A stretch of 48,458 nucleotides of DNA from Rhodospirillaceae bacterium (lineage in GTDB: Bacteria; Pseudomonadota; Alphaproteobacteria; Rhodospirillales; Casp-alpha2), in contig PALN01000042.1 in the NCBI GenBank assembly GCA_002706405.1, positions 1 through 48,458 of the forward strand, read 5' to 3'. The first letter of the stretch is position 1; the number at the start of each line of letters is the position of its first letter. Positions 17,406 through 25,977 of this stretch are shown here, piece after piece. The notes beneath the pieces were generated by a model. It was given only the letters and a program-made list of their open reading frames with translations. It had not been told where the DNA came from and made no database searches. A program made the position numbers and the translations under genes.

Positions 17406-18029
17406 TCAATACTCCCGCCCCGGCCGCGGCCGGTAGGTGGGCACGGACAGGCCGCGGGTGATGCCCATGGCGCGGAGCGCGAATCCCGCCGTGAATCCCA
17501 GGGCGACGGCGGCCTCGCGCGGAACGTCGAGGCCGGCGAGGGCGACATAGACCGTGGCCGCCAGGACGGCGCAGGTGGCATAGACTTCTTTCCCCAGGAT
17601 CAGCGGTGTTTCCTGACAGACCACGTCGCGGATCAGGCCGCCAAAGGTCGCCGTCATCATGCCCATGATGATGGCGATCAGCGGGTTGGCCCCGGTCTGA
17701 AGCGCCAGTTCGGCCCCCATGACGCCGTACAGCGCGATGCCCAGGCCGTCGGCCCAGAGCAGCAGGGCGTAACGGCGCTGAATGATATGGGCGGTGAAAA
17801 ACAGGACCGTCGCGACGGTGAGGCAAATGATGATCGGCTTGGGATCGGCGATCCAGAACACGTCGCGGCCCAGCAGCAGGTCGCGCAGGGTGCCGCCGCC
17901 GACGCCGGTCAGGCAGGCCATGAGGCCGAAGCCGACAAGGTCCATTTCCTTGCGGCTGGCGACCAGCGCACCCGACGCGGCGAACACGCCGACGGCAAGC
18001 AGATCGAGAATGGAAAGGACGGATTGCAT
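17406..18029 (-). CDS. TRIC/UPF0126-family membrane channel
   Basis: A 207-residue membrane protein with about seven transmembrane helices. The tandem family repeats are recognisable: GVGGGTLRDLLLGRDVFWI in the first half and MTATFGGLIRDVVCQETPLIL in the second, both with the Gly-rich kinked helix. Prokaryotic relatives form trimeric cation channels. GAGG lies shortly before the ATG. It converges on the restriction gene with 20 bases between stops. Confidence 0.9.
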   Translation of the reverse strand: MQSVLSILDLLAVGVFAASGALVASRKEMDLVGFGLMACLTGVGGGTLRDLLLGRDVFWIADPKPIIICLTVATVLFFTAHIIQRRYALLLWADGLGIALYGVMGAELALQTGANPLIAIIMGMMTATFGGLIRDVVCQETPLILGKEVYATCAVLAATVYVALAGLDVPREAAVALGFTAGFALRAMGITRGLSVPTYRPRPGREY

Positions 18030-18242
18030 GCCTCGACTGTCGCGGATTCCCGCCGCCGCCGCAACCTCAAGAACGGCCGGAAATGGCCGCCATCTGTGGG
18101 GAATCGTCAGAGAACATCAAATGTCTATAAAGTTAACGGTATATAAAAATAAAATAAAAACCATATGTGTATTGAAATATGAATTACCAAATACCATATG
18201 ATTAAAACGGATATATTTCCGATTTATCAAGGGAGTCAATCA

Positions 18243-18368
18243 ATGTCCTTCAAGGATTTTTCAACGGGCAATAAGCCTGCGAAACCCGCCGCCGCTGCCG
18301 ATAAGGCTGCCGCTGCCGCTGCCAAGCCCGACGCCAAGCCCGCGGCGGAGACACCCGCCAGCAAGTGA
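18243..18368 (+). CDS. 41-residue Ala/Lys/Pro-rich protein
   Basis: A small, probably disordered protein beginning MSFKDFSTGNKPAKPAAAAD and consisting mainly of Ala, Lys and Pro. AGGGAG (18230-18235) is well placed before the ATG. The upstream 120 bases are very AT-rich and promoter-like. It heads a run of five small genes on the same strand. No function can be assigned from sequence. Confidence 0.6.
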   Translation: MSFKDFSTGNKPAKPAAAADKAAAAAAKPDAKPAAETPASK

Positions 18369-18464
18369 CTCTGCCTGCAGAGGGCAAGAGGAAACAGGCC
18401 GTTTTTCGCCGGTACTGCGGAAAGATTAATGGCGGGCAGTGAAATGTCCGCCAGGAGGCCAACA

Positions 18465-18851
18465 ATGACAACTCGAACAACCGAAAAGACGGTGACCTTC
18501 GCGCACCCGTTCGTTCTGGGCGGCTTTGACGAAGTGCTGCCGGCCGGAGACTACAGGGTCGAAACGGATGAAGAGCTCGTGCAGTCCCTGTCGTTCCCGG
18601 TGTTTCACCGGCTGCGCAGCGTGATCTACCTGCAGCGCGGGATCAACGCCCAGCGGAACGCCCGCGTTCTGACGATCGACCCCAGTGAGCTTGATGCGGC
18701 CATCGCCCGTGATCAAGCGGCGGCAGAGGGGAAGGCGCAGCACCCGTCGCAGGTAAAAAAGGACCGCGTGGCCATCGCGCGGGGCGAGAATGAGGGTATG
18801 GCGCTGAAAGTGCCGCCGGAAACCGGCCCAGCCCCTGTTGAGACCAGCTGA
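18465..18851 (+). CDS. Conserved hypothetical protein, 128 residues
   Basis: It begins MTTRTTEKTVTFAHPFVLGG and contains FDEVLPAGDYRVETDEELVQ and FHRLRSVIYLQRG. I recall this block from unnamed alphaproteobacterial proteins, without a known function. AGGAGG precedes the ATG at 18465; an in-frame upstream ATG at 18429 lacks a site. No signal peptide or membrane helix is evident. Its stop overlaps the next start (TGATG). Confidence 0.78.
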   Translation: MTTRTTEKTVTFAHPFVLGGFDEVLPAGDYRVETDEELVQSLSFPVFHRLRSVIYLQRGINAQRNARVLTIDPSELDAAIARDQAAAEGKAQHPSQVKKDRVAIARGENEGMALKVPPETGPAPVETS

Positions 18852-19051
18852 TGACCACCGACCAGGATGGCCGGGACCGCTCGGCGCGGGGGGCGGCCCT
18901 GGAAGATCATTTGCGCCATCCGGACGATGCGACCGTGACGGTAACCGCGCCGAAAGCGCCGCCGCCGGAGAAGTCGTTGTACCAGCTGTCGTCGGAATTG
19001 AAGGACCTGATCCGCGGCGACCGCATCTTTCGGGCGGGCGTAAAGCGCTGA
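18851..19051 (+). CDS. Hypothetical protein, 66 residues, translationally coupled
   Basis: A small polar protein with a charged N-terminal half (MTTDQDGRDRSARGAALEDH), a Pro-rich linker (APKAPPPEKS) and a likely helix (LYQLSSELKDLIRGDRIFRA). It starts in the stop of the previous gene, which supports real translation. Family and role are unknown. Confidence 0.65.
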   Translation: MTTDQDGRDRSARGAALEDHLRHPDDATVTVTAPKAPPPEKSLYQLSSELKDLIRGDRIFRAGVKR

Positions 19052-19117
19052 CCTTTGGTCTTCGCGCCGCGCGCGCCCTTGAGGGCGCCCCCCCAATCCA
19101 ACAGTCAAGGAGCCGTC

Positions 19118-19294
19118 ATGAAGAACGTGGATAAAAAGAAAGCACAGGAAGCCGAGTTCATTTCCGAAGCCGAGGAAATGGCTGCCCATGGCATCACCAA
19201 AACGACCATCGAATACTACTGCATCGGAAAGTACCGCTACACCAACCTGGAAGGGGCCGTCGCCCAGGCGCAGCGCACGGCGCGCGAAGCGTAG
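19118..19294 (+). CDS. Hypothetical protein, 58 residues
   Basis: A short soluble protein starting MKNVDKKKAQEAEFISEAEE, ending with IEYYCIGKYRYTNLEGAVAQ and a basic/acidic tail. AAGGAG sits seven bases before the ATG. The sequence ITKTTIEYYCIGKYRYTNLEG looks like a small folded unit. It precedes the DUF1488 gene by 14 bases, so the two are likely co-expressed. Confidence 0.7.
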   Translation: MKNVDKKKAQEAEFISEAEEMAAHGITKTTIEYYCIGKYRYTNLEGAVAQAQRTAREA

Positions 19295-19308
19295 GAGGCG
19301 CGGCGCGG

Positions 19309-19578
19309 ATGACCCTCAATTTTCCCAACGTCAGCCGCAGCTTCGAGGCCAAGCGGAACCGAGTGCGGTTCTGGGGCTATGACAGCGCCCTGGAGATCAC
19401 CTTTTTCATCGAGGGCAGCCTGCTGGCCAAGCTTTCTCCCGGTTGCGGGAAAGGCGAGGCTGGCCTTCTCAAGGCCTTCGATGCCATGATTGAGCCCATT
19501 CACGGCGCCGCGCGGAAAGCCTACGAAAGCGGCCGCACGCGGTCCGACATTCACGTCCTGGCGGAAGGGCAGTTTTGA
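19309..19578 (+). CDS. DUF1488-family protein
   Basis: An 89-residue protein with the family pattern MTLNFPNVSRSFEAKRNRVR, FWGYDSALEITFFIEGSLL and DIHVLAEGQF. The family is widespread in alpha- and betaproteobacteria and has no proven function. AGGAGG at the end of the preceding gene serves as ribosome site. Confidence 0.82.
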   Translation: MTLNFPNVSRSFEAKRNRVRFWGYDSALEITFFIEGSLLAKLSPGCGKGEAGLLKAFDAMIEPIHGAARKAYESGRTRSDIHVLAEGQF

Positions 19579-19621
19579 TGACACCAAGCACGCGCCAAGC
19601 CGGGGCGGGAGGCGACCGACG

Positions 19622-20368
19622 ATGATCGATCCGTTGCTGTTCACCTCCCCGCGCCTGTTCACCTTTGAACACCAGCGCCATCTGACCAATGCCAGCGGCT
19701 TTTTCTTCGCCCGTGACGACCGGCTGTTCCTGGTGACCAGCCGCCATGTGGTGCTCGACGAGCCCAGCGACCATTTCCCCAACCGGATCGAGATCGAGAT
19801 TCACACCAACGCGGGGAACCTCGCGGAATCGACCGGTCTGTCGATCCTGTTGTACGAGGACGGCAAAAGCGTCTGGCGCGACGGCGCCGACGGCAAGGGC
19901 GTCGTCGACATCGCGGTCGTCGAGATCGACCGGGCGGCGCTGCCCCAAACGGCCGTCATTCAGGCCTTCACGCCGGATCACCTGGTCGGCTCGGACGAGC
20001 ATGTGGAGATCGGCAGTTCCCTGCTGGTGGTGGGCTTCCCCTTGGGGTTCCATGATACGCTGCACCATCTGCCGGTGGTGCGACAGGCGGTTGTCGCCTC
20101 GGCGTTCGGGCTGCGCTTTCAGGGCGAAGGCTATTTCCTGACCGATGCCCGGACCCATCGCGGCACCAGCGGTGCGCCGGTGGTGATGCGGGTCGGCGAC
20201 GGCGAGGACGGCTTGGGCAATCTGCCCTGGAAACTGTTGGGCGTTCATTCGGCCCGGCTCGATATCGGCACGCGCGATCTCAAACTGGACGAAGCCCTGG
20301 GCCTCAACTGCGCCTGGTACGCCGATATCCTGATGACCCTGACGGAACCGAAGGCCGAACCGGCCTGA
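19622..20368 (+). CDS. Trypsin-like (S1-fold) serine peptidase without signal peptide
   Basis: A 248-residue protein with a visible catalytic triad: H42 in LVTSRHVVLD, D96 in VVDIAVVEID and S183 in THRGTSGAPVV. The surrounding VGFPLGFHD segment also fits the fold. Unlike DegP or HtrA there is no PDZ domain, and unlike most relatives there is no signal peptide (it begins MIDPLLFTSPRLFTFEHQRH), so it should act in the cytosol or leave by another route. It follows DUF1488 by 43 bases. The next gene encodes a secreted Cys-rich repeat protein, but a functional link is unproven. Confidence 0.83.
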   Translation: MIDPLLFTSPRLFTFEHQRHLTNASGFFFARDDRLFLVTSRHVVLDEPSDHFPNRIEIEIHTNAGNLAESTGLSILLYEDGKSVWRDGADGKGVVDIAVVEIDRAALPQTAVIQAFTPDHLVGSDEHVEIGSSLLVVGFPLGFHDTLHHLPVVRQAVVASAFGLRFQGEGYFLTDARTHRGTSGAPVVMRVGDGEDGLGNLPWKLLGVHSARLDIGTRDLKLDEALGLNCAWYADILMTLTEPKAEPA

Positions 20369-20384
20369 TCCGTTCCAACAAAAA

Positions 20385-20405
20385 CCGCCGGATCTGTTCC
20401 GGCGG
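20385..20405. terminator. Hairpin between protease and repeat-protein genes
   Basis: A perfect 8-base stem CCGCCGGA with TCCGGCGG, loop of five. On the plus strand no T run follows; the five A just before it (20380-20384) would make it a terminator for leftward transcription. It may weaken read-through into the repeat-protein gene. Confidence 0.45.
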
Positions 20406-20425
20406 CCAATGAAAGCGATTCAAAG

Positions 20426-21109
20426 ATGTTCCCCGTTCTTTCCGCCATGCGGCCCTGTGCCCTGGTTCTGATCCTGCTCGCGGCCGTATTTTCGGTCTCG
20501 GCACCCCTGTCCGCCCAATCGACGGCGGCCCCCTTGCCGTCCAACGCCCATGGCGACGGCATGGGCCGGGGATGGGAATGCGACGAGGGCTTTCGCAAGA
20601 TCGACGGCGAATGCGCCGCCGTCTCGGTCCCGGCGAATGCCTTCATCACCAATGTGTCCTACGGCCGGGGCTGGGAATGCGTGCGCGGCTATGTGGAGAA
20701 GGGTGAAACCTGCGTCGCCGTCGTGCTGCCGGAAAATTCCTTTCTCAGCTCCTACGGCGATACCTGGGAATGCCGGCGAACCTTTCGCCGGCAAGACGAG
20801 GCCTGTGTCGAGATCAAGGTGCCCAAGAACGGCTACCTGACCAACGCCAGCCATGGCGCCGGCTGGGAGTGCGAGCGCGGCTACCGCGAAGTCGCGGGGG
20901 CCTGCGTTGCCGTCAACGTCCCGAAGAACGCCTATTTCGTGGATTCATCCTACGGCGAAGGCTGGAAATGCGAGCGCGGCTATCATATCGAGAACGGCGC
21001 CTGCGCCGAGGTTCGGGTGCCGCAAAACGCCCACCTCGACCGCACGGGCAACGACTGGGAATGCAACCCGCCCCTGACGCGGCAGATGAATATCTGCCTG
21101 CAGCCCTAA
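20426..21109 (+). CDS. Secreted Cys/Trp tandem-repeat protein
   Basis: A 227-residue protein with a signal peptide (RPCALVLILLAAVFSVSA, cleavage near LSAQS) and then six repeats of about 31-33 residues. Each repeat carries Gly/Asn/Thr-Trp-(Glu/Lys)-Cys, a charged segment, then a second Cys followed by a Val-rich strand and (Pro)-x-Asn. Examples are YGRGWECVRGY, HGAGWECERGY and YGEGWKCERGY; the last repeat is shortened. The paired cysteines, two per repeat, suggest one disulphide per repeat in the periplasm or outside. I do not recognise a named domain. The ATG at 20447 would give a cleaner signal peptide than the one at 20426; neither has a strong ribosome site. Confidence 0.8.
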   Translation: MFPVLSAMRPCALVLILLAAVFSVSAPLSAQSTAAPLPSNAHGDGMGRGWECDEGFRKIDGECAAVSVPANAFITNVSYGRGWECVRGYVEKGETCVAVVLPENSFLSSYGDTWECRRTFRRQDEACVEIKVPKNGYLTNASHGAGWECERGYREVAGACVAVNVPKNAYFVDSSYGEGWKCERGYHIENGACAEVRVPQNAHLDRTGNDWECNPPLTRQMNICLQP

Positions 21110-21136
21110 CGGGGGCAAAGGCCGCGGTCCGCGGGC

Positions 21137-21838
21137 CTATTCCGCCGCCTGGGCGCCGCTCTTGAGACTCCAGGCCAGCGCGCCCCGGCGTTGCAGGTTT
21201 TCATCGAACGCTTCGGGAAACTCGGGCGGGACGGAGCCGGTCACCGCGTCCGTGGCCAACAGGGCATCGACCCAGGCCGCGACCAGCGGGAAATCGTCCA
21301 GCAGCCCCGTCTTCAGATGGTCCTCGCACAGCATGAAGCGCTGGAAGAACGGCGCGTAGGCGGCGTCGACCAGGCACATATCGGGGCCGTTGAAGAACGG
21401 TCCGTCGTTGCCCCGTTCCTTGGCGATGGCGTCTTCCAGACGGCTGACCCGCTGGCGCGCCGTCTCCAGGGCTCCCGGCAGGTCGTCGGCAGAGGCGCAG
21501 TAGCTCAGGTTGTTCAGCCCCGGGCCCCAGGCGAAGGTCGGCAGGAAGTCCGTCCAGGCCCGGTTCTTGGCCCGCTTGATGGGATCGGCCGGATGCAGGC
21601 GGGGTTCGAACACCTCGTCCAGGTACTCGGCGATGGCGTTGGATTCGAACAGCACCTCGCCGTCGACCTTGAGCACCGGCACCTTGCCGTGGGGCGAAAG
21701 CGCCAGGAACCAGTCGGGCTTTTCCCGCAGGTTTACATAGGTGACGTCGAAATCCACGCCCTTGGCGCGCAGCATGATGACGGCCCGCTGTACCCAGGGG
21801 CAGGTGACGGCGCTGATCAGGTGGAACGTTTCCGGCAT
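21137..21838 (-). CDS. Glutathione S-transferase family protein
   Basis: A 233-residue protein with an N-terminal thioredoxin-fold domain: the redox motif CPW (C13-W15) in SAVTCPWVQRAVIML, the cis-Pro loop GKVPVLKVDG, and the glutathione-binding FESNAIAEYLDE. An all-helical C-terminal domain follows. The CPW motif points to the omega/beta-like group with thiol transferase activity rather than a classical tyrosine-type enzyme. AAGGAG precedes the ATG. It lies 44 bases after the NMT1-like gene on the same strand, so they may be co-transcribed. Confidence 0.92.
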   Translation of the reverse strand: MPETFHLISAVTCPWVQRAVIMLRAKGVDFDVTYVNLREKPDWFLALSPHGKVPVLKVDGEVLFESNAIAEYLDEVFEPRLHPADPIKRAKNRAWTDFLPTFAWGPGLNNLSYCASADDLPGALETARQRVSRLEDAIAKERGNDGPFFNGPDMCLVDAAYAPFFQRFMLCEDHLKTGLLDDFPLVAAWVDALLATDAVTGSVPPEFPEAFDENLQRRGALAWSLKSGAQAAE

Positions 21839-21882
21839 GGCGTCGTCTCCTTATCCCGGGGGCGGGGGTCAATCGGACCGCA

Positions 21883-22773
21883 TCAATCCGTTTCGGGCGG
21901 CAGGCAGCACACCGCTTCGTAGGGATAGCGTTCCTTCAGCGTGCCGAAGTGTTCGAACACGTCCTGGGTGACCTCGTAGGCCGCCTTGGTGATTTCCACG
22001 TGGGGCGTCCAGCAGCCGAGCTTCTGGTAGGTCGCGATGCAGTCGGCCAGCACGTCCTCGTCGATCTTGGGGAAGTATGAGCTTTCCGCCTTGGCGATCT
22101 CGGCGGCCGGGGTCTCGTTCATGTAAACGCGGGTTTTCTTGTAGGCGCGCATGAAGGCCTTGGCCATGTCTGACGCCAGCCATTCCGGCGTGGCGCAGAG
22201 CGATGAAAAGCCGTTGGGGCCGATCTGCGGGCCGACCTGGGCGACGACATGGCCGACGCCGTCCTTTTCCAGCTGCTGCGGGAACGGGCCCTGCTGCTGC
22301 ACATAGTCGCCGAGACCGTCGCGGAACGCCTTGTCGATGTCGGCTGCCCCGCCCGGCGTGATCAGGTTGATTTTCGAGAAATCGATGCCCGCCTTGTGAC
22401 AGGCATACATGAACATGGCGCGCGGCTGACCGCCGCCGAAGCAGACCAGTTCGGCGCCCTCCAGCTTCTTCCAGGTGAAGTCGGGATCGGCCTCGCGACC
22501 GGCGACGAAAAAGCCGTCCATTTCGTTGATCTGGGCGAAGTGTTTGACCTTGGGCGTTTCGCCCTTGCCGAGCGTCGTGAAACCCTGGGACAGCGCCGAT
22601 TGCGCGACATGGGCGGTGCCGTCCACCACCGCGTCGATCGCCGACTTGCCCGGCGGGGCCACGGACCAATCGGGCTCAAGCCCCTCGGCCTGCAAAAAGC
22701 CGCCGGACATGGTGGAAATGAGCGGCGAATAGAACGCCGAAAACAGGGTGAATTGGATGTGGATCTTGGTCAT
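21883..22773 (-). CDS. NMT1/THI5-like substrate-binding protein, no signal peptide
   Basis: A 296-residue protein resembling ABC solute-binding proteins of the NMT1/SsuA type: FSAFYSPLISTMSGGFLQAEG, PPGKSAIDAVVDGTAHVAQS, and a second lobe with TPGGAADIDKAFRDGLGDYV. The N terminus (MTKIHIQFTLFSAF) lacks a secretion signal, so it may act in the cytosol as a ligand carrier or an enzyme of the pyrimidine-precursor type. No transporter genes accompany it. The ribosome site GGGGGGAG is strong. The substrate is unknown. Confidence 0.8.
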   Translation of the reverse strand: MTKIHIQFTLFSAFYSPLISTMSGGFLQAEGLEPDWSVAPPGKSAIDAVVDGTAHVAQSALSQGFTTLGKGETPKVKHFAQINEMDGFFVAGREADPDFTWKKLEGAELVCFGGGQPRAMFMYACHKAGIDFSKINLITPGGAADIDKAFRDGLGDYVQQQGPFPQQLEKDGVGHVVAQVGPQIGPNGFSSLCATPEWLASDMAKAFMRAYKKTRVYMNETPAAEIAKAESSYFPKIDEDVLADCIATYQKLGCWTPHVEITKAAYEVTQDVFEHFGTLKERYPYEAVCCLPPETD

Positions 22774-22885
22774 GGTCTCCCCCCTTAGGGAACAGAAATT
22801 GATTGATTGATACCGTTGGTCCAGCAGCCTAACGGTTAACGCCCGGAGGTCAAGGACGGGGCGCGATGCGGCCCGGTGCCAGCGT

Positions 22886-24382
22886 TCAGGCCGTTCCGGC
22901 GCCGAGCGGCGGCTGGTTCCCGCCGGCCGGTTTCAGAGGAAAGCAGGCCGTGACCAAGGTGCCCTTGCCCGCCGTGCTGTCGATGGTCAGCGTGCCGCCG
23001 TGGGCTTCGGTCAGGGATTTGACGATGGACAGGCCGAGCCCGGTTCCCGTTTGCGACAGATGCGGGTTGGAATGGCTGCGGGTGAACGGTTCGGTGACCG
23101 TTTCCAGGGCCCCCTCCGGGATGCCGATTCCCGTGTCCTCGACCGTAAGCGCCAGGATATCGCCGCTGCGGGTCACGCCGATGGTCACGTGGCCGGCAGG
23201 GTCCGTGAACTTGACGGCATTGGACACCAGGTTAAGGACGACCTGGACCACCGCGCGGCGGTCCGCGGTCAGCGGCGGCATGTCGTTCGTCAGGTTGACC
23301 TTGACGTTGATGGCTTTCTCTTCGGCCATGGTCGCAAAGGTGCGCACGCAGTCCTCGATCACGTCGCCAAGGTCGACGGGTTCCAAGACCAGAAGCCGCT
23401 TGCCGGCCTCGATGGTCGAGATGTCGAGCACGTCGTTGACCAGGGCCAGCATCAGTTCGCCGGAATCGCGGATATTGTCGGCATAGCCTTTGTACCGCTT
23501 GTCGCCGAGCGGCCCGAAGATCTCGTTGCCGAGAAGTTGGCTGAACCCCAGGATGGCGTTCAGCGGCGTGCGGAATTCATGGCTCATGGTGGCGAGGAAT
23601 TGGGATTTGGCGCGGTTGGCATCGATGGCGCTTTCCGTCGCCTCGCGCAGCGACTGTTCGGCGGCCTTGCGCGCCGAGATGTCCTGGATGAACGAGACGT
23701 AGTTGAGAATCTCGCCATCGTCGCCATGGATGATCGACGATGACACGCTGCCCCAGACCGTATGCCCGTCCTTGTGCAGGTAGCGTTTTTCCATGGTGAT
23801 GACCTCGACCTCGCCCTTGGCCAGGCGACGGCGCTGTTCCAGGCTCTGTAACAGGTCGTCGGGGTGGGTCAGGGTCTCGTAGGGATTGTTCAGCAGTTCG
23901 GCCGCCGAATAACCGACCAGGTCGCAGAACGCGCTGTTGACCCGCACGCGGGTCGATCCGTCGGCCGCATGCAGGACCATGCCCACGGCGGCGTTGTCGA
24001 ACACGCTGCGCAACACGGCGTCCTTGCGCCGCAGTTCCTCCCCTTCGCGGAGTTCCCGGGGCAGCCAATGGCGGATCAGCAGGACCAGAACCAGCACCCC
24101 CGCCGCGATGTTCACGCCCTTGGGAAACAGCAAAAGCGACGGATCGCCCAGGACGTCGGCCCAGCTTGCGGGCAGAATTCCCAAGCGCGAATTGTGGTAG
24201 GCGCCGAAATAGACGTTCTCGAGCACCGTGCGGAAGGCATCGATCGACAGGATGATCAGCAGCACCGCGATCCCGCCCCCCGCCAATTTGGATTGGCGCA
24301 GCTTGACCGCGTAAAGAATGAGGATGACCAACCACAGAACGGTCACCACCCAATAAGAAATTGGCGCAAAATACTCCAGCAT
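22886..24382 (-). CDS. Membrane-bound PAS sensor histidine kinase
   Basis: A 498-residue kinase. Three N-terminal transmembrane helices (VVTVLWLVILILYAV, GGIAVLLIILSIDAF, IAAGVLVLVLLIRHW) are followed by a PAS domain (LRSVFDNAAVGMVLHAADGS, LTHPDDLLQSLEQ, KRYLHKDGHTVWG). HisKA has H268 in ATMSHEFRTPLNAI. The ATPase domain has LNLVSNAVKFTD, DTGIGIPE and GTGLGLSIVKSL. I place the start at 24382, before MLEYFAPISY; an in-frame GTG at 24424 would add 14 residues. No response regulator gene is adjacent. The next kinase upstream on the same strand has the same layout, so the pair may have arisen by duplication. Confidence 0.92.
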   Translation of the reverse strand: MLEYFAPISYWVVTVLWLVILILYAVKLRQSKLAGGGIAVLLIILSIDAFRTVLENVYFGAYHNSRLGILPASWADVLGDPSLLLFPKGVNIAAGVLVLVLLIRHWLPRELREGEELRRKDAVLRSVFDNAAVGMVLHAADGSTRVRVNSAFCDLVGYSAAELLNNPYETLTHPDDLLQSLEQRRRLAKGEVEVITMEKRYLHKDGHTVWGSVSSSIIHGDDGEILNYVSFIQDISARKAAEQSLREATESAIDANRAKSQFLATMSHEFRTPLNAILGFSQLLGNEIFGPLGDKRYKGYADNIRDSGELMLALVNDVLDISTIEAGKRLLVLEPVDLGDVIEDCVRTFATMAEEKAINVKVNLTNDMPPLTADRRAVVQVVLNLVSNAVKFTDPAGHVTIGVTRSGDILALTVEDTGIGIPEGALETVTEPFTRSHSNPHLSQTGTGLGLSIVKSLTEAHGGTLTIDSTAGKGTLVTACFPLKPAGGNQPPLGAGTA

Positions 24383-24485
24383 CAGGTGGCCCGGATTAGT
24401 TCTCCCCTGGGGGAAGACTCCCACATTTGTCGGTAGGGTTGCAACCTTCCCGGCTGACTCGCGGATATTAGAAAGGCGCTTTGGC

Positions 24486-25859
24486 TCATGCGGTTACCGT
24501 GCGGTCGGGCGGAAAGCGGACGGTCACGGTCGTGCCCTCGTCCGGGGCGCTGACCAGCGTCAGGGCGCCGCCGTGCAGTTCAACCAGTTGTTTGGACACG
24601 GACAGGCCGAGCCCCGTGCCGATATGGGCGCGATCATAAGAGGTGCCGACCTGTCCGAAGGGTTCCAGAACCAGGGGAATATCCTCGGCCGCAATGCCGA
24701 TGCCGGTGTCGGCGATGGTGATGATGATGTGGCCGTCGCCATCGACCCGTGCGGCGACATCGACCCGCCCGCCCGGAAGATTGAATTTCACGGCATTGGA
24801 CAAAATATTCAGGATCACCTGCATGAGAAAACGCGTGTCGGCGCGCAGTTTCGGCAAGCCGCTGTCGCAGCGGCAGTCCAGGGTCACGGGCTTGGCTTCC
24901 GCATCGCTCCGCAGCATGTGGCACGCCCGTTCGAGGGATTCCGCTAGGTCGACGGCATCCTCGTTCAAGGTGACCTCGCCGGCTTCGATCTTGGACAGGT
25001 CCAAAAGATCGTTGATGAGTTGCAGCAGATGTTCGGCCGACCGCTGGATGTCCTGGGCGTATTCCAACTGCTTGTCGGGGGACAGTTCGAAATCCTTGCC
25101 CAGGGACATGACCTGGGAAAATCCGATGATGGAATTCAGCGGCGTGCGCAGTTCGTGGCTCATGTTGGCGAGAAATTCCGACTTCGCGCGGTTGGCCCGC
25201 TCGGCGTCCATGAGGGCATCGTTGATACGCTGTTCCGTTGCCTTCTGTTCGGTGATGTCCGTGGAGAACGTGCCGATGGCGACGACCGTGCCGTCTTCGC
25301 CCATGACCGGAAACTTGGTGCAGAGATGCACATGGTCGCCGTCCTTATGGGGAATGACGCGCTCCTCTGTCACGTCCCGGCGGTCTTCGATGGCCCGGCG
25401 TTCCTGGGCCCGGAATTCCTTGGCCAGATAGCTCGGGAACACCTTGCTGACGTCGAGGCCTTCCGTCGTGGCGGGATCCAGGCCGAACTGGGTCGTATAT
25501 TCCTTGTTCATCAAAAGGTAGCGCCCGTCGGCGTGCTTGAGGGCCACCAGCGCCGGCGCGTGATCGATGAACGCACGGAGAATCCCTTCGCTGTGGCGAT
25601 AGGCCTTTTCCGCCTTGCGTTGTTTTCCGATGACCCAGGCGACGACCCCGGCCGGCGCGACCATGGCGATGGCGGCAAACGTGGTCGATGTGAAGACGTG
25701 TTCCCAGCGCAATACGTCGCTATGGCTCGCATCGCTCAGATGAAATGTTCTGGAGATCAGGCCGTCGAGCGCGAATTCCCATAGGCAAGCAAGCCCGAAC
25801 ACGGCGGCCAGGGTTGCTCCGTACAACGCGATCAGTTGGCGGTTGTTCAACAGCGCCAT
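24486..25859 (-). CDS. Membrane-bound PAS sensor histidine kinase
   Basis: A 457-residue kinase with two transmembrane helices (LIALYGATLAAVFGLACLWE, FAAIAMVAPAGVVAWVIG) enclosing a short periplasmic loop of about 35 residues. A PAS domain follows (LRAFIDHAPALVALKHADGR, YTTQFGLDP, EERVIPHKDGDHVHL). HisKA has H235 in NMSHELRTPLNSI; the ATPase domain has LNILSNAVKFN, DTGIGIAAEDI and GTGLGLSVSKQL. GAAGG lies directly before the ATG. It is 103 bases upstream of the second kinase and may share its transcript. The signal is unknown. Confidence 0.92.
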   Translation of the reverse strand: MALLNNRQLIALYGATLAAVFGLACLWEFALDGLISRTFHLSDASHSDVLRWEHVFTSTTFAAIAMVAPAGVVAWVIGKQRKAEKAYRHSEGILRAFIDHAPALVALKHADGRYLLMNKEYTTQFGLDPATTEGLDVSKVFPSYLAKEFRAQERRAIEDRRDVTEERVIPHKDGDHVHLCTKFPVMGEDGTVVAIGTFSTDITEQKATEQRINDALMDAERANRAKSEFLANMSHELRTPLNSIIGFSQVMSLGKDFELSPDKQLEYAQDIQRSAEHLLQLINDLLDLSKIEAGEVTLNEDAVDLAESLERACHMLRSDAEAKPVTLDCRCDSGLPKLRADTRFLMQVILNILSNAVKFNLPGGRVDVAARVDGDGHIIITIADTGIGIAAEDIPLVLEPFGQVGTSYDRAHIGTGLGLSVSKQLVELHGGALTLVSAPDEGTTVTVRFPPDRTVTA

Positions 25860-25977
25860 CCTTCAAGAGCGCCCGCGTTCTTCTGCGCGGGTCGGCGGCC
25901 CGTTTCGGACCTTTACGTCGTCATCCGCATATACCGAGACGCGGTTGCGGTCCAGCATATCCACTTATTCCGGATTT

